A stretch of DNA of 64,000 bases from Archivesica marissinica (Eukaryota > Mollusca > Bivalvia > Venerida > Vesicomyidae). The translations under genes were made by a program, and so were the position numbers. The DNA lies in assembly GCA_014843695.1 (NCBI GenBank), contig CM026387.1:68855920-68919919 (forward strand), in the 5' to 3' direction. How positions within the stretch are numbered: the stretch's first letter is position 1; the number at the start of each line of letters is the position of its first letter. This document shows, piece by piece, positions 34,597 to 47,600 of the stretch. The notes under the pieces are model-generated. The model was not told the DNA's origin. It did no database searches and worked only from the letters and a program-made list of their open reading frames with translations.

Positions 34597-35716
34597 GATG
34601 GTATTGAGACGGGCTCGCTCCGTTGTACAGACACAGTCCAACTAGACAGACACGATGGTATTCCTTAGCAACGCCGACACTAAGCCTCACATTGACCTCC
34701 TCGTCTCTTATAACCATGGCATATTAATGAAGCCTGTCAGGCGTTATATTGGACTCTCACATTCACAGAAAAGGCGCACACCTTGCAAGGTTTGTAGTGT
34801 TCTTGGCTTCTTGACACGGATCTCGTTTTCTGTATTGCGTCAGCAGCAGAAGATTTTCAATATTGGGCCTTTCCAACTTGATATTGCTGAGCAAGAATTT
34901 GCAACTCTGATAATTGTTTGGTCTGTTTTCGTCAGCGTACTTTCTATGCCATCACCGTAATTTGGTAGGGTCGGATTCAATAAGATTGGCATTGAATTGA
35001 TCTCGTAAAACAATGGAAGAGTTCTTGCAACTTTGCCATAACCAACACGATCCTGCTCTCTGTTGAATAAACTCGGCCGAATGAAGAAATTACTATGTCG
35101 CAAATACTTAATTAGGTGAATTTCTCTGGAATCCAACTAGTAGGTATAAGCAGAGTGTTTATCCATTTTACACATTTTACCATGCACGTTGTTGCATATG
35201 ATTCAGCTAGGTTCGTGCTTTATAGCTATACATCTAGCCCCGTCGTTCATATGATGCTATTTAAACCATATGGTATATCTATACACCGTCCAAAAGTACA
35301 AATCCCGATATCATTGGCTCACGCTGGATCAAACTGTTAATTCATGTGAGGTTATATAGCTTAGATAGGGGATATTGAGCCCGATTCTGAGATTAAAATC
35401 GGTGAACTATCACCAGTGCGTCCTTGTAGTGCAACTACAATGTATTTACTCTTGTCTGTCCATCTCATTGTTGGATTTATTGACTTCACCATAATCTAAA
35501 ACATATGAAACGACACCAAAACCACCTTAATCGGACAATACAATTAATTTATATACGCAAAGGCATGATTTAGACATATAAATGGCGACCATCTTGGAAA
35601 ATGGCAGCCATTTTGAAATTTAAAGTGGGTAGGACCGTTTTCTTGTTACATTTCCCATGGAGACTACCAATGTTCATGCTTGTCTCACCAACTAAACGAT
35701 TACAGATGTTAGTGGT
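34597..35716. other. Unrecognised sequence
   Basis: About 1.1 kb. A 101-codon plus-strand frame (34655-34960) and a 98-codon minus-strand frame (34840-35136) overlap and show no domain. No splice or polyadenylation pattern supports a gene. Confidence 0.45.
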
Positions 35717-35866
35717 CACCTCTATTAAGCAGCCAACATGTACTAAGCAGTCCGTTTCCAGATTCCCAATATTTTGTTTCCCTATACATTTTACCTCTAT
35801 TAAACAGCCACCTGTGCTAAGCAGCCACGTTCTGTGATTCCCTTGCCTGGCTGCTTTCGACAGGTT
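35717..35866. repeat. Two-copy 75-bp repeat (acctctattaa type)
   Basis: Copies start at 35717 (cacctctattaagcagcc) and 35792 (tacctctattaaacagcc). Each continues with taagcag and ends near gattccc. From memory, sequences of this type are dispersed in invertebrate genomes. The element class is unknown. Confidence 0.6.
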
Positions 35867-36408
35867 TGAAGATATATTACTTATCCGCTCCACTATAATG
35901 GAGAAAATGTGTACTCATTTATTATTGGCTAAGCTACTCCGGTGACGTCATTATTACCAATGCACGTACTGTCTATGCAGTTGATTTATAATAGTGCAAC
36001 TGTCAATGTTGCATTTCCATGAATGAGCAGACACTAGTTAATAACTATATATACATACTCAAATCGTATTGTAATTAGATGTTACAATATGTACCGAATG
36101 ACCGCTCATGCACAGACAGGTGTGATTTATAATTTCAATTGATCATCAATCAACTTTAAACAGGAGAATATACTCATAACGGTACATGCTCAGAAGGAAG
36201 TAGCCAATAGCGTAGAATGTCACCTTCACACAACCGCCAATTACAATCCTTGAGTGTGTGAGTTCGAGGTCTAACCACGGTTCAAACAGTACTATCATGG
36301 TTCGGTCCGGAAGTGAAATCTCGTCCGTGTAATACATGCAGAAGATAAAGTACAGTTGGACTCACTATTTTTGTTTCTATGCGGAAATGAGATTGGGCAT
36401 GCATGTCC
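35867..36408. other. Unrecognised sequence
   Basis: About 540 bp with only a 63-codon minus-strand frame (36146-36337) that has no motif. Nothing is called. Confidence 0.4.
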
Positions 36409-36660
36409 ACCTCCGTGGTCGAGTGTTTACGGTCGTTGACTTATATACCACTATAACCTACATCACTGATGGTCATGGGTTCGAGTCACGCTCAGGCCGT
36501 CCGTGTCTATTTATATGAAAAAGTTGGCAGTTTTTTACGGCGGTTGGGGCACTTAGTACTTGTTAACCGCTGGAGTCTGTCCAGGAAAGTTGTTGTTAGG
36601 TAAACTACCGCCGGCGATATTGCAAACTATGGTGAATGCGTAAAACCCGAACAAACAAAC
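36409..36660 (+). mobile_element. SINE-like element, family E (tRNA-derived head)
   Basis: The A-box-like tggtcgagtgt (36416) and B-box ggttcgagtca (36478) are spaced as in a tRNA-derived head with an insertion. The body includes ggcggttggggcacttagta, gtctgtccaggaaagttgtt and actaccgccggcgat, and the end is marked by gaacaaacaaac. No clear target-site duplication was found, so the boundaries are approximate. Confidence 0.6.
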
Positions 36661-36924
36661 TGACTGGGTGTAAAATGTGACTGGAACTGGACAAGGCTCC
36701 GAGAAGTCCGTCTTCAAATACATGTACGTATCATCTTTATATACAGTCCTCCTTCAATTAATTACCTCATACTTCCAATGAAGTATATATAACTTAACCA
36801 AACAAACCGAACAGCTATGCTATAATAATACTTTTACTGACAAATCAGTAAAACAGTATTTCATAATCTAACAGCAGGTTGCTGAGATAAAGTCGTAAAC
36901 AAGCATGTGACACGTATTTCGTTC

Positions 36925-36926
<2 letters not shown>

Positions 36927-36955
<29 letters not shown>
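36927..36955. repeat. (TTA)n microsatellite
   Basis: About ten perfect TTA/ATT triplets. Just downstream, ctacaacgatcgcgacacaa resembles the tail of SINE families A and B, so this may be the tail end of another decayed SINE. Confidence 0.9.
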
Positions 36956-37334
36956 GAGCGTGTATTTATCGTCCGCAATTTAAAACAAGTAAATAAAATA
37001 ACTACAACGATCGCGACACAAACTTTAACAACTTACATTTACATCACTATTGCATTTCATTCAATGAGCGTTTAGGTCAGACACCGCTATTGAACTTTCA
37101 ATAGGCCACTACTATAACTCACAGTGCCATTAGATTTCCACCAAAAATAGTTTGGCACAAAAGACAGTAGTTTTCAACAGAATGGCACTTGAGCCACAGG
37201 AAAATGTCAAATTTCAATGGGGTTGATCAATTGCGGTTTTTTTTAAATTTCCCACTAAAGGCACCCACCCCCTACTCTGAAGGTAATTTGGTGGTGATTG
37301 TTGCACTGACATCTGTATTTATAATATGGTATTT

Positions 37335-37490
37335 ATTTGTCACCAAATAGTATGCACACATTCTAAAATATTCCAAAATGCAGCTCATATATTGTAGTTT
37401 AATATTTAGAAGTCATTTTCACTATTGCTGACAATATCTACTCAGCCAATCAGTTCATGTATCAATAACTCTTAAGGGCTTCCCTACAAT
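37335..37490. repeat. Dispersed repeat, copy 2 (partner at 20805-20948)
   Basis: Same order of blocks as copy 1 (ccaaaatgcagct, tcagccaatcag, gtatcaataactcttaaggg, ccctaca). It carries about 16 extra bases in the middle (catatattgtagtttaat region) and has no satellite at its end. Confidence 0.8.
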
Positions 37491-37628
37491 TTCCCAACCA
37501 ATCCGAATCCACTATATCAATAACATCGTCTGACCTAAAGCCCCTGTTTGTATCCATTTTCGTATGATTTTTCTCACTAATGATATGCAGCTGACATGCG
37601 CACTTGAAGTTACGGCCATGCGCATTCC

Positions 37629-37664
37629 CTGTGTTAGACACAGCATTCGCTGTGTTAGACACAG
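37629..37664. repeat. Twin 15-bp palindromes
   Basis: ctgtgttagacacag occurs at 37629-37643 and 37650-37664. Each copy is a perfect 6-bp inverted repeat around TAG, spaced 21 bp start to start (two helical turns). It may be a protein-binding site or a small tandem duplication. Confidence 0.7.
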
Positions 37665-37839
37665 CGAGAAAAGGCGTGTCTTACAGTTTACGCTGTTCCA
37701 AGGACGATCTATTTACCAGGTCCGGCACACGGTAAGTCTCAACACTGGAATAAATATATTTTAAATGCAAAGAGGGCTATAATTTCCATTGTGTCATTGA
37801 AAAGAATAATTAATGTAAATATAAATAATGAATTTAATG

Positions 37840-37950
37840 TTAATAATTTCCACTGGGTATGAACTACATTGGGCATGTTTAAAGTTAATGTGTACGACTT
37901 CGGCTTCCACACACGTCCAATGTAGTTCATACCACGATGGAAACTATTAA
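37840..37950. repeat. Foldback with ~34-bp arms
   Basis: The left arm (37840-37873, with gtatgaactacattgg) and the right arm (37917-37950, with ccaatgtagttcatac) are complementary, with a few mismatches. They enclose a 43-bp loop. This is MITE-like or hairpin-forming DNA with no coding content. Confidence 0.8.
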
Positions 37951-37969
37951 CCTGCGATTCATTCCTTAA

Positions 37970-38169
37970 ATAATAATCACTCTAGTTGGCGTGGATGAAA
38001 GCTTATTTGCGGTCATTCGTGTGGGAGGAAACCGTAGTACCCGGAGAAACGCCACCTGCACGATCTTACGACCACCATACCATCTCAGAAACTTCCCGAG
38101 TCCGAGCTTCGAACCCTAGTTGGCATTGGTGAGAAGCGAGCGTGCTAACCATGCGCTAATCAGACACCC
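37970..38169 (-). mobile_element. SINE, family B, copy with tRNA-like head
   Basis: The plus strand shows atcactctagttggcg, then gtgggaggaaaccgtagtac and ccggagaaacgccacctg, then the complement of a B-box (cttcgaaccctag). It ends with gctaaccatgcgctaatcag and acaccc, which read on the minus strand as the tRNA-like 5' end. The far tail (cgattgcgaa) is missing. It is a fuller copy of the element at 11026-11225. Confidence 0.75.
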
Positions 38170-38530
38170 GCCACCTCCAGAAATATATTAGTCATTTCAT
38201 CTTTTGGAGTATAGTGCAAGATACGGAACAAGCCCCAATATCAAAGAGCAAAAGTGCTCTTTAATAAAGAGCTCCTTGATTGCAGTTACGTGTTATACGG
38301 GTTATAACGTGCGCTACCTCTTTGTTTGAACATATTATACACGGTCTATTTACTCCTTTCACCTGTTTGGTGTATTTTGGAAAGTTTAACATGTGTTTAT
38401 GTTTTGAGAGATTATCTTAGAATTACGAGCCAGCTGTGAGCTAACCAGATTAGTGCTACGATAAGTTTTACTTTCACTTTAAGGCCATGGCAGGGGAATC
38501 ACGCAAGTTTAATATTACCATCATCATAAA
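38170..38530. other. Unrecognised spacer
   Basis: About 360 bp between the SINE and the microsatellites. No frame or motif is seen. Confidence 0.4.
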
Positions 38531-38531
38531 A

Positions 38532-38559
38532 AACAACAACAACAACAACAACAACAACA
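38532..38559. repeat. (AAC)n microsatellite
   Basis: About nine AAC triplets. Confidence 0.95.
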
Positions 38560-38630
38560 GCTACAAAACAACTACTTCATACACTAATAAGCAACAAAAA
38601 CAATAACATCAGCAGCATTAATTCCAGCAA

Positions 38631-38693
<63 letters not shown>
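38631..38693. repeat. (CAT)21 microsatellite
   Basis: Twenty-one CAT triplets, perfect throughout, that pass directly into the first unit of the 23-bp satellite. Confidence 0.97.
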
Positions 38694-41600
38694 ATAATAC
38701 AATACGTGTCAACTATCTAATGCAATATGCATCAACTATCTAATGCAATATGCATCAAGTATCTAATGCAATATGCATCAAGTATCTAATACAATATGCA
38801 TCAAGTATCTAATGCAATATGCATCAAGTATCTAATGCAATATGCATCAAGTATCTAATGCAATATGCATCAAGTATCTAATGCAATATGCATCAAGTAT
38901 ATAATACAATATGCATCAAGTATCTAATGCAATATGTATAAACTATCTAATAAAATATGTATAAACTATCTAATACAATATGCATCAAGTATATAATACA
39001 ATATGCATCAAGTATCTAATGCAATATGTATAAACTATCTAATAAAATATGTATAAACTATCTAATACAATATGCATCAAGTATATAATACAATATACAT
39101 CAACTATCTAATACAATATGTATCAACTATATAATACAATATGTATAAACTATCTAATACAATATGTATCAACTATATAATACAATATGTATAAACTATC
39201 TAATACAATATGTATCAACTATCTAATACAATACGTGTCAACTATCTAATACAATACGTGTCAACTATCTAATACAATATGCATCAAGTATCTAATACAA
39301 TATGTGTCAACTATCTAATACAATACGTGTCAACTATCTAATACAATACGTGTCAACTATCTAATGCAATACGTGTCAACTATCTAATACAATACGTGTC
39401 AACTATCTAATACAATATGTATCAACTATATAATACAATACGTGTCAACTATATAATACAATACGTGTCAACTATCTAATACAATACATGTGTCAACTAT
39501 CTAATACAATATATGTCAACTATCTAATACAATACGTGTCAACTATCTAATACAATACGTGTCAACTATCTAATACAATAAGTGTCAACTATCTAATACA
39601 ATACGTGTCAACTATATAATACAATATGTATAAGCTATCTAATACAATATGTATCAACTATCTAATACAATACGTGTCAACTATCTAATACAATACGTGT
39701 CAACTATCTAATACAATACGTGTCAACTATCTAATACAATACCTGTCAACTATCTAATACAATACGTGTCAACTATCTAATACAATATGTGTCAACTATC
39801 TAATACAATACGTGTCAACTATATAATACATGTGTCAACTATCTAATACATGTGTCAACTATATAATACATGTGTCAACTATATAATACATGTGTCAACT
39901 ATATAATACATGTGTCAACTATCTAATACAATACGTGTCAACTATCTAATACAATACGTGTCAACTATCTAATACAATATGTATAAACTATCTAATACAA
40001 TATGTATCAACTATATAATACAATACGTGTCAACTATATAATACAATACGTGTCAACTATATAATACAATACGTGTTAACTATCTAATGCAATATGTGTC
40101 AACTATCTAATACAATATGTATCAACTATCTAATACAATATGTATCAACTATCTAATACAATATGCATCAACTATCTAATACAATATGCATCAACTATCT
40201 AATACAATACGTGTCAACTATCTAATACAATATGTATCAACTATCTAATACAATATGTATCAACTATCTAATACAATATATGTCAACTATCTAATACAAT
40301 ATGTATCAACTATCTAATACAATACGTGTCAACTATCTAATACAATACGTGTCAACTATCTAATACAATACGTGTCAACTATCTAATACAATATGTGTCA
40401 ACTATATAATACAATACGTGTCAACTATCTAATACAATATGTATCAACTATCTAATACAATATGTATCAACTATCTAATACAATATGTGTCAACTATATA
40501 ATACAATACGTGTCAACTATCTAATACAATACGTGTCAACTATCTAATACAATACGTGTCAACTATCTAATACAATATGTGTCAACTATATAATACAATA
40601 TGTATCAACTATATAATACAATATGTGTCAACTATCTAATACAATACGTGTCAACTATCTAATACAATACGTGTCAACTATCTAATACAATAAGTGTCAA
40701 CTATCTAATACAATACGTGTCAACTATATAATACAATATGTATAAGCTATCTAATACAATATGTATCAACTATCTGATACAATACGTGTCAACTATCTAA
40801 TACAATATGTGTAAACTATCTAATACAATATGTGTCAACTATCTAATACAATACGTGTCAACTATCTAATACAATATGTGTCAACTATCTAATACAATAT
40901 GTGTCAACTATCTAATACAATATGTGTCAACTATCTAATACAATACGTGTCAACTATCTAATACAATATGTGTCAACTATCTAATGCAATATGTGTCAAC
41001 TATCTAATGCAATATGTGTCAACTATCTAATACAATACGTGTCAACTATCTAATACAATACGTGTCAACTATATAATACAATACGTGTCAACTATATAAT
41101 ACAATACGTGTCAACTATCTAATACAATATGTGTCAACTATATAATACAATACGTGTCAACTATCTAATTATCTAATACAATATGTGTCAACTATATAAT
41201 ACAATACGTGTCAACTATCTAATACAATACGTGTCAACTATATAATACAATATGTGTCAACTATATAATACATGTGTCAACTATCTAATACAATATGTAT
41301 AAACTCTCTGATACAATATGTGTCAACTATCTAATACAATATGTATAAACTATCTAATACAATATATGTCAACTATCTAATACAATATGCATAAACTATC
41401 TAATACAATAGGTATAAACTATATAATACCATATGTGTTAAATATCTAATACAATCTGTTTAAACTATCTAATGCAATATGTATAAACTATCTAATACAA
41501 TACGTGTCAACTATCTAATACAATATGTGTCAACTATCTAATGCAATATGTGTCAACTATCTAATGCACTATGTGTCAACTATCTAATACAATATGTGTC

Positions 41601-44600
41601 AACTATCTAATACATGTGTCAACTATCTAATACAATATGTATAAACTATCTAATACAATATGTGTCTACGATCTGATACAATATGTGTCAACTATATAAT
41701 ACAATATATGTCAACTATCAAATACAATACCTGTCAACTATCTAATACAATACGTATCAACTATCTAATACAATACGTGTCAACTATATAATACAATATA
41801 TGTCAACTATCTAATACAATACGTGTCAACTATCTAATACAATACGTATAAACTATCTAATACAATACGTGTCAACTATCTAATACAATATGTGTCAACT
41901 ATATAATACAATATATGTCAACTATCTAATACAATATGTCTCAACTATCTAATACAATATGTGTCAACTATCTAATACAATATGTGTCAACTATCTAATA
42001 CAATACGTGTCAACTATCTAATACAATATGTGTCAACTATCTAATACAATATGTGTCAACTATATAATACATGTGTCAACTATCTAATACAATATGTGTC
42101 AACTATCTAATACAATATATGTCAACTATATAATACATGTGTCAACTATCTAATACAATATGTGTCAACTATATAATACAATATGTATCAACTATATAAT
42201 ACAATATGTGTCAGCTATCTAATACAATATGTGTCAACTATCTAATACAATATGTATAAACTATCTAATACAATATATGTCAACTATCTAATACAATACG
42301 TGTCAACTACCTAATACAATATATGTCAACTATCTAATACAATACGTGTCAACTACCTAATACAATATGTATAAACTATCTAATACAATATGTGTCAACT
42401 ATCTCATACAATATGTATCAACTATCTAATAGAATATGCATAAACTATCTAATACAATATGTATCAACTATCTAATACAATATGTATAAACTATCTAATA
42501 CAATATGTATAAACTATCTAATACAATATGTATAAACTATCTAATACAATACGTGTCAACTATCTAATACAATATGTGTCAACTATATAATACAATATGT
42601 ATCAACTATATAATACATGTGTCAACTATCTAATACAATATGTGTCAACTATCTAATACTATATATGTCAACTATATAATACATGTGTCAACTATCTAAT
42701 ACAATACGTGTCAACTATCTAATACAATATGAGTCAACTATCTAATACAATATGTATAAACTATCTAATACAATATATGTCAACTATCTAATACAATATG
42801 TTTAAACTATCTAATGCAATATGTTTAAACTATCTAATACAATAGGTGTCAACTATCTAATACAATACGTGTCAACTATCTAATGCAATATGTGTCAACT
42901 ATCTAATACAATACGTGTCAACTATCTAATACAACTTGTGTCAACTATCTAATACAATACGTGTCAACTATCTAATGCAATATGTGTCAACTATCTAATA
43001 CAATACGTGTCAACTATCTAATACAATATATGTCAACTATCTGATACAATATGTATCAACTATCTAATACAATATGTGTCAACTATCTAATACAATATGT
43101 GTCAACTATCTAATACAATATGTATCAACTATCTAATACAATATGTGTCAACTATCTAATACAATATGTGTCAACTATCTAATACAATACGTGTCAACTA
43201 TCTAATACAATACGTGTCAACTATCTAATACAATATGTATCAACTATCTAATACAATATGTGTCAACTATCTAATACAATACGTGTCAACTATCTAATAC
43301 AATACGTGTCAACTATCTAATACAATACGTGTCAACTATCTAATACATGTGTCAACTATCTAATACAATACGTGTCAACTATCTAATACAATACGTGTCA
43401 ACTATCTAATACATGTGTCAACTATATAATACAATACGTGTCAACTATATAATACAATATGTATCAACTATCAAATACAATACGTGTCAACTATCTAATA
43501 CAATACGTGTCAACTATCTAATACAACATGTGTCAACTATCTAATACAATACATGTCAATTATCTAATACAATACGTGTCAACTATATAATACAATATGT
43601 ATCAACTATCTAATACAATACCTGTCAACTATCTAATACAATATGTATCAACTATATAATACATGTGTCAACTATCTAATACAATAGGTGTCAACTATCT
43701 AATACAATAGATGTCAACTATCTAATACAATATGCATCAACTATCTAATACAATATGTGTCAACTATCTAATACAATATGCATCAACTATCTAATACAAT
43801 ATGTGTCAACTATCTAATACAATACGTATCAACTATCTAATACAATATATGTCAACTATCTAATACAATATGTGTCAACTATCTAATACAATATGTATCA
43901 ACTATCTAATACAATACGTGTCAACTATCTAATACAATACATGTCAACTATCTAATACAATACGTGTCAACTATCTAATACAATACGTGTCAACTATCTA
44001 ATACATGTGTCAACTATCTAATACAATACGTGTCAACTATCTAATACAATACGTGTCAACTATCTAATACATGTGTCAACTATATAATACAATACGTGTC
44101 AACTATATAATACATGTGTCAACTATCTAATACAATACGTGTCAACTATCTAATACAATACGTGTCAACTATCTAATACAATATGTGTCAACTATCTAAT
44201 ACAATACGTGTCAATTATCTAATACAATACGTGTCAACTATATAATACAATATGTATCAACTATCTAATACAATACCTGTCAACTATCTAATACAATATG
44301 TATCAACTATATAATACATGTGTCAACTATCTAATACAATAGGTGTCAACTATCTAATACAATATATGTCAACTATCTAATACAATATGCATCAACTATC
44401 TAATACAATATGTGTCAACTATCTAATACAATATGCATCAACTATCTAATACAATATGTGTCAACTATCTAATACAATACGTATCAACTATCTAATACAA
44501 TATATGTCAACTATCTAATACAATATGTGTCAACTATCTAATACAATATGTATCAACTATCTAATACAATACGTGTCAACTATCTAATACAATACATGTC

Positions 44601-47600
44601 AACTATCTAATACAATACGTGTCAACTATCTAATACAATACATGTCAACTATCTAATACAATACATGTCAACTATCTAATACAATATGTGTCAACTATCT
44701 AATACAATACCTGTCAACTATCTAATACAATACATGTCAACTATCTAATAAAATACGTGTCAACTATCTAATACAATACGTGTCAATTATCTAATACAAT
44801 ACGTGTCAACTATCTAATACAATGCGTGTCAACTATATAATACAATATATGTCAACTATCTAATACAATATTGTCAACTATATAATACAATATGTGTCAA
44901 CTATATAATACAATATGTGTCAACTATCTAATATAATATGTGTCAACTATCTAATGCAATATTTGTCAACTATCTAATACAATACGTGTCAACTATCTAA
45001 TACAATATGTGTCAACTATCTAATACAATACGTGTCAACTATCTAATACAATACGTGTCAACTATCTAATACAATACGTGTCAACTATCTAATACAATAT
45101 GCATCAACTATCTAATACAATATGTGTCAACTATCTAATACAATATGCATCAACTATCTAATACAATATATGTCAACTATATAATACATGTGTCAACTAT
45201 CTAATACAATATGTATCAACTATCTAATACAATACGTGTCAACTATCTAATACAATACGTGTCAACTATCTGATACAATATGTGTCAACTATATAATACA
45301 TGTGTCAACTATCTAATACAATATGTGTCAACTATCTAATACAATATGTGTCAACTATCTAATACAATACGTGTCAACTATCTAATACAATACGTGTCAA
45401 CTATATAATACAATATGTATCAACTATCTAATACAATACGTGTCAACTATCTAATACAATACGTGTCAACTATCTGATACAATATGTGTCAACTATATAA
45501 TACATGTGTCAACTATCTAATACAATATGTGTCAACTATCTAATACAATATGTGTCAACTATCTAATACAATACGTGTCAACTATCTAATACAATACGTG
45601 TCAACTATATAATACAATATGTATCAACTATCTAATACAGTACGTGTCAACTATCTAATACAATACGTGTCAACTATCTGATACAATATGTGTCAACTAT
45701 ATAATACATGTGTCAACTATCTAATACAATATGTGTCAACTATCTAATACAATATATGTCAACTATATAATACATGTGTCAACTATCTAATACAATATGT
45801 GTCAACTATATAATACATGTGTCAACTATCTAATACAATATGTGTCAACTATCTAATACAATATGTGTCAACTATCTAATACAATATATGTCAACTATCT
45901 AATACAATATGTATCAACTATATAATAAAATATGTGTCAACTATCTAATACAATATGCATCAACTATCTAATACAATATGTGTCAACTATCTAATACAAT
46001 ATGCATCAACTATCTAATACAATATATGTCAACTATATAATACATGTGTCAACTATCTAATACAATATATGTCAACTATCTAATACAATATATGTCAACT
46101 ATATAATACAATATGTGTCAACTATCTAATACAATACGTGTCAACTATCTAATACAATATGTGTCAAATATCTAATACAATATATGTCAACTATCTAATA
46201 CAATATATGTCAACTATATAATACAATATGTGTCAACTATCTAATACAATATATGTCAACTATATAATACAATATGTGTCAACTATATAATACAATATGT
46301 GTCAACTATCTAATACAATATATGTCAACTATCTAATACAATATATGTCAACTATCTAATACAATATGTGTCAACTATCTAATACAATATATGTCAACTA
46401 TCTAATACAATATGCATCAACTATCTAATAAAATACGTGTCAACTATATAATACATGTGTCAACTATCTAATACAATATATGTCAACTATATAATACAAT
46501 ATGTGTCAACTATCTAATACAATATATGTCAACTATCTAATACAATATGTGTCAACTATCTAATACAATACGTGTCAACTATCTAATACAATACGTGTCA
46601 ACTATCTAATACAATACATGTCAACTATCTAATACAATACTGTGTCAACTATCTAATACAATATGTGTCAACTATCTAATACAATATGCATCAACTATCT
46701 AATACAATATGTGTCAACTATCTAATACAATATGCATCAACTATCTAATACAATATATGTCAACTATATAATACAATATGTGTCAACTATATAATACAAT
46801 ATGTGTCAACTATATAATACAATATGTGTCAACTATATAATACAATATATGTCAACTATCTAATACAATACGTGTCAACTATCTAATACAATATGTGTCA
46901 ACTATCTAATACAATATGTGTCAACTATCTAATACAATATGTGTCAACTATCTAATACAATATGTGTCAACTATCTAATACAATATATGTCAACTATCTA
47001 ATACAATATGTGTCAACTATCTAATACAATATGTGTCAACTATCTAATACAATATGTGTCAACTATCTAATACAATATGTGTCAACTATCTAATACATGT
47101 GTCAACTATCTAATACAATATGTGTCAACTATCTAATACAATATGTGTCAACTATCTAATACAATATGTGTCAACTATCTAATACAATATGTGTCAACTA
47201 TCTAATACAATATGTGTCAACTATCTAATACAATATGTGTCAACTATCTAATACAATACGTGTCAACTATATAATACATGTGTCAACTATCTAATACAAT
47301 ATGTGTCAACTATCTAATACAATATGTGTCAACTATCTAATACAATATGTGTCAACTATCTAATACAATATGTGTCAACTATCTAATACAATATGTGTCA
47401 ACTATCTAATACAATATGTGTCAACTATCTAATACAATATGTGTCACAATTGTACTATTAATACAATGTAACTATCTAATACAATATGTGTCAACTATCT
47501 AATACAATATGTGTCAACTATCTAATACAATACGTGTCAACTATCTAATACAATATGTGTCAACTATCTAATACAATATGTGTCAACTATCTAATACAAT

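Noticed and set aside
34655..34960. 101-codon plus-strand frame overlapped by a 98-codon minus-strand frame
   Set aside because: Neither has a motif, and both strands open together suggests chance.
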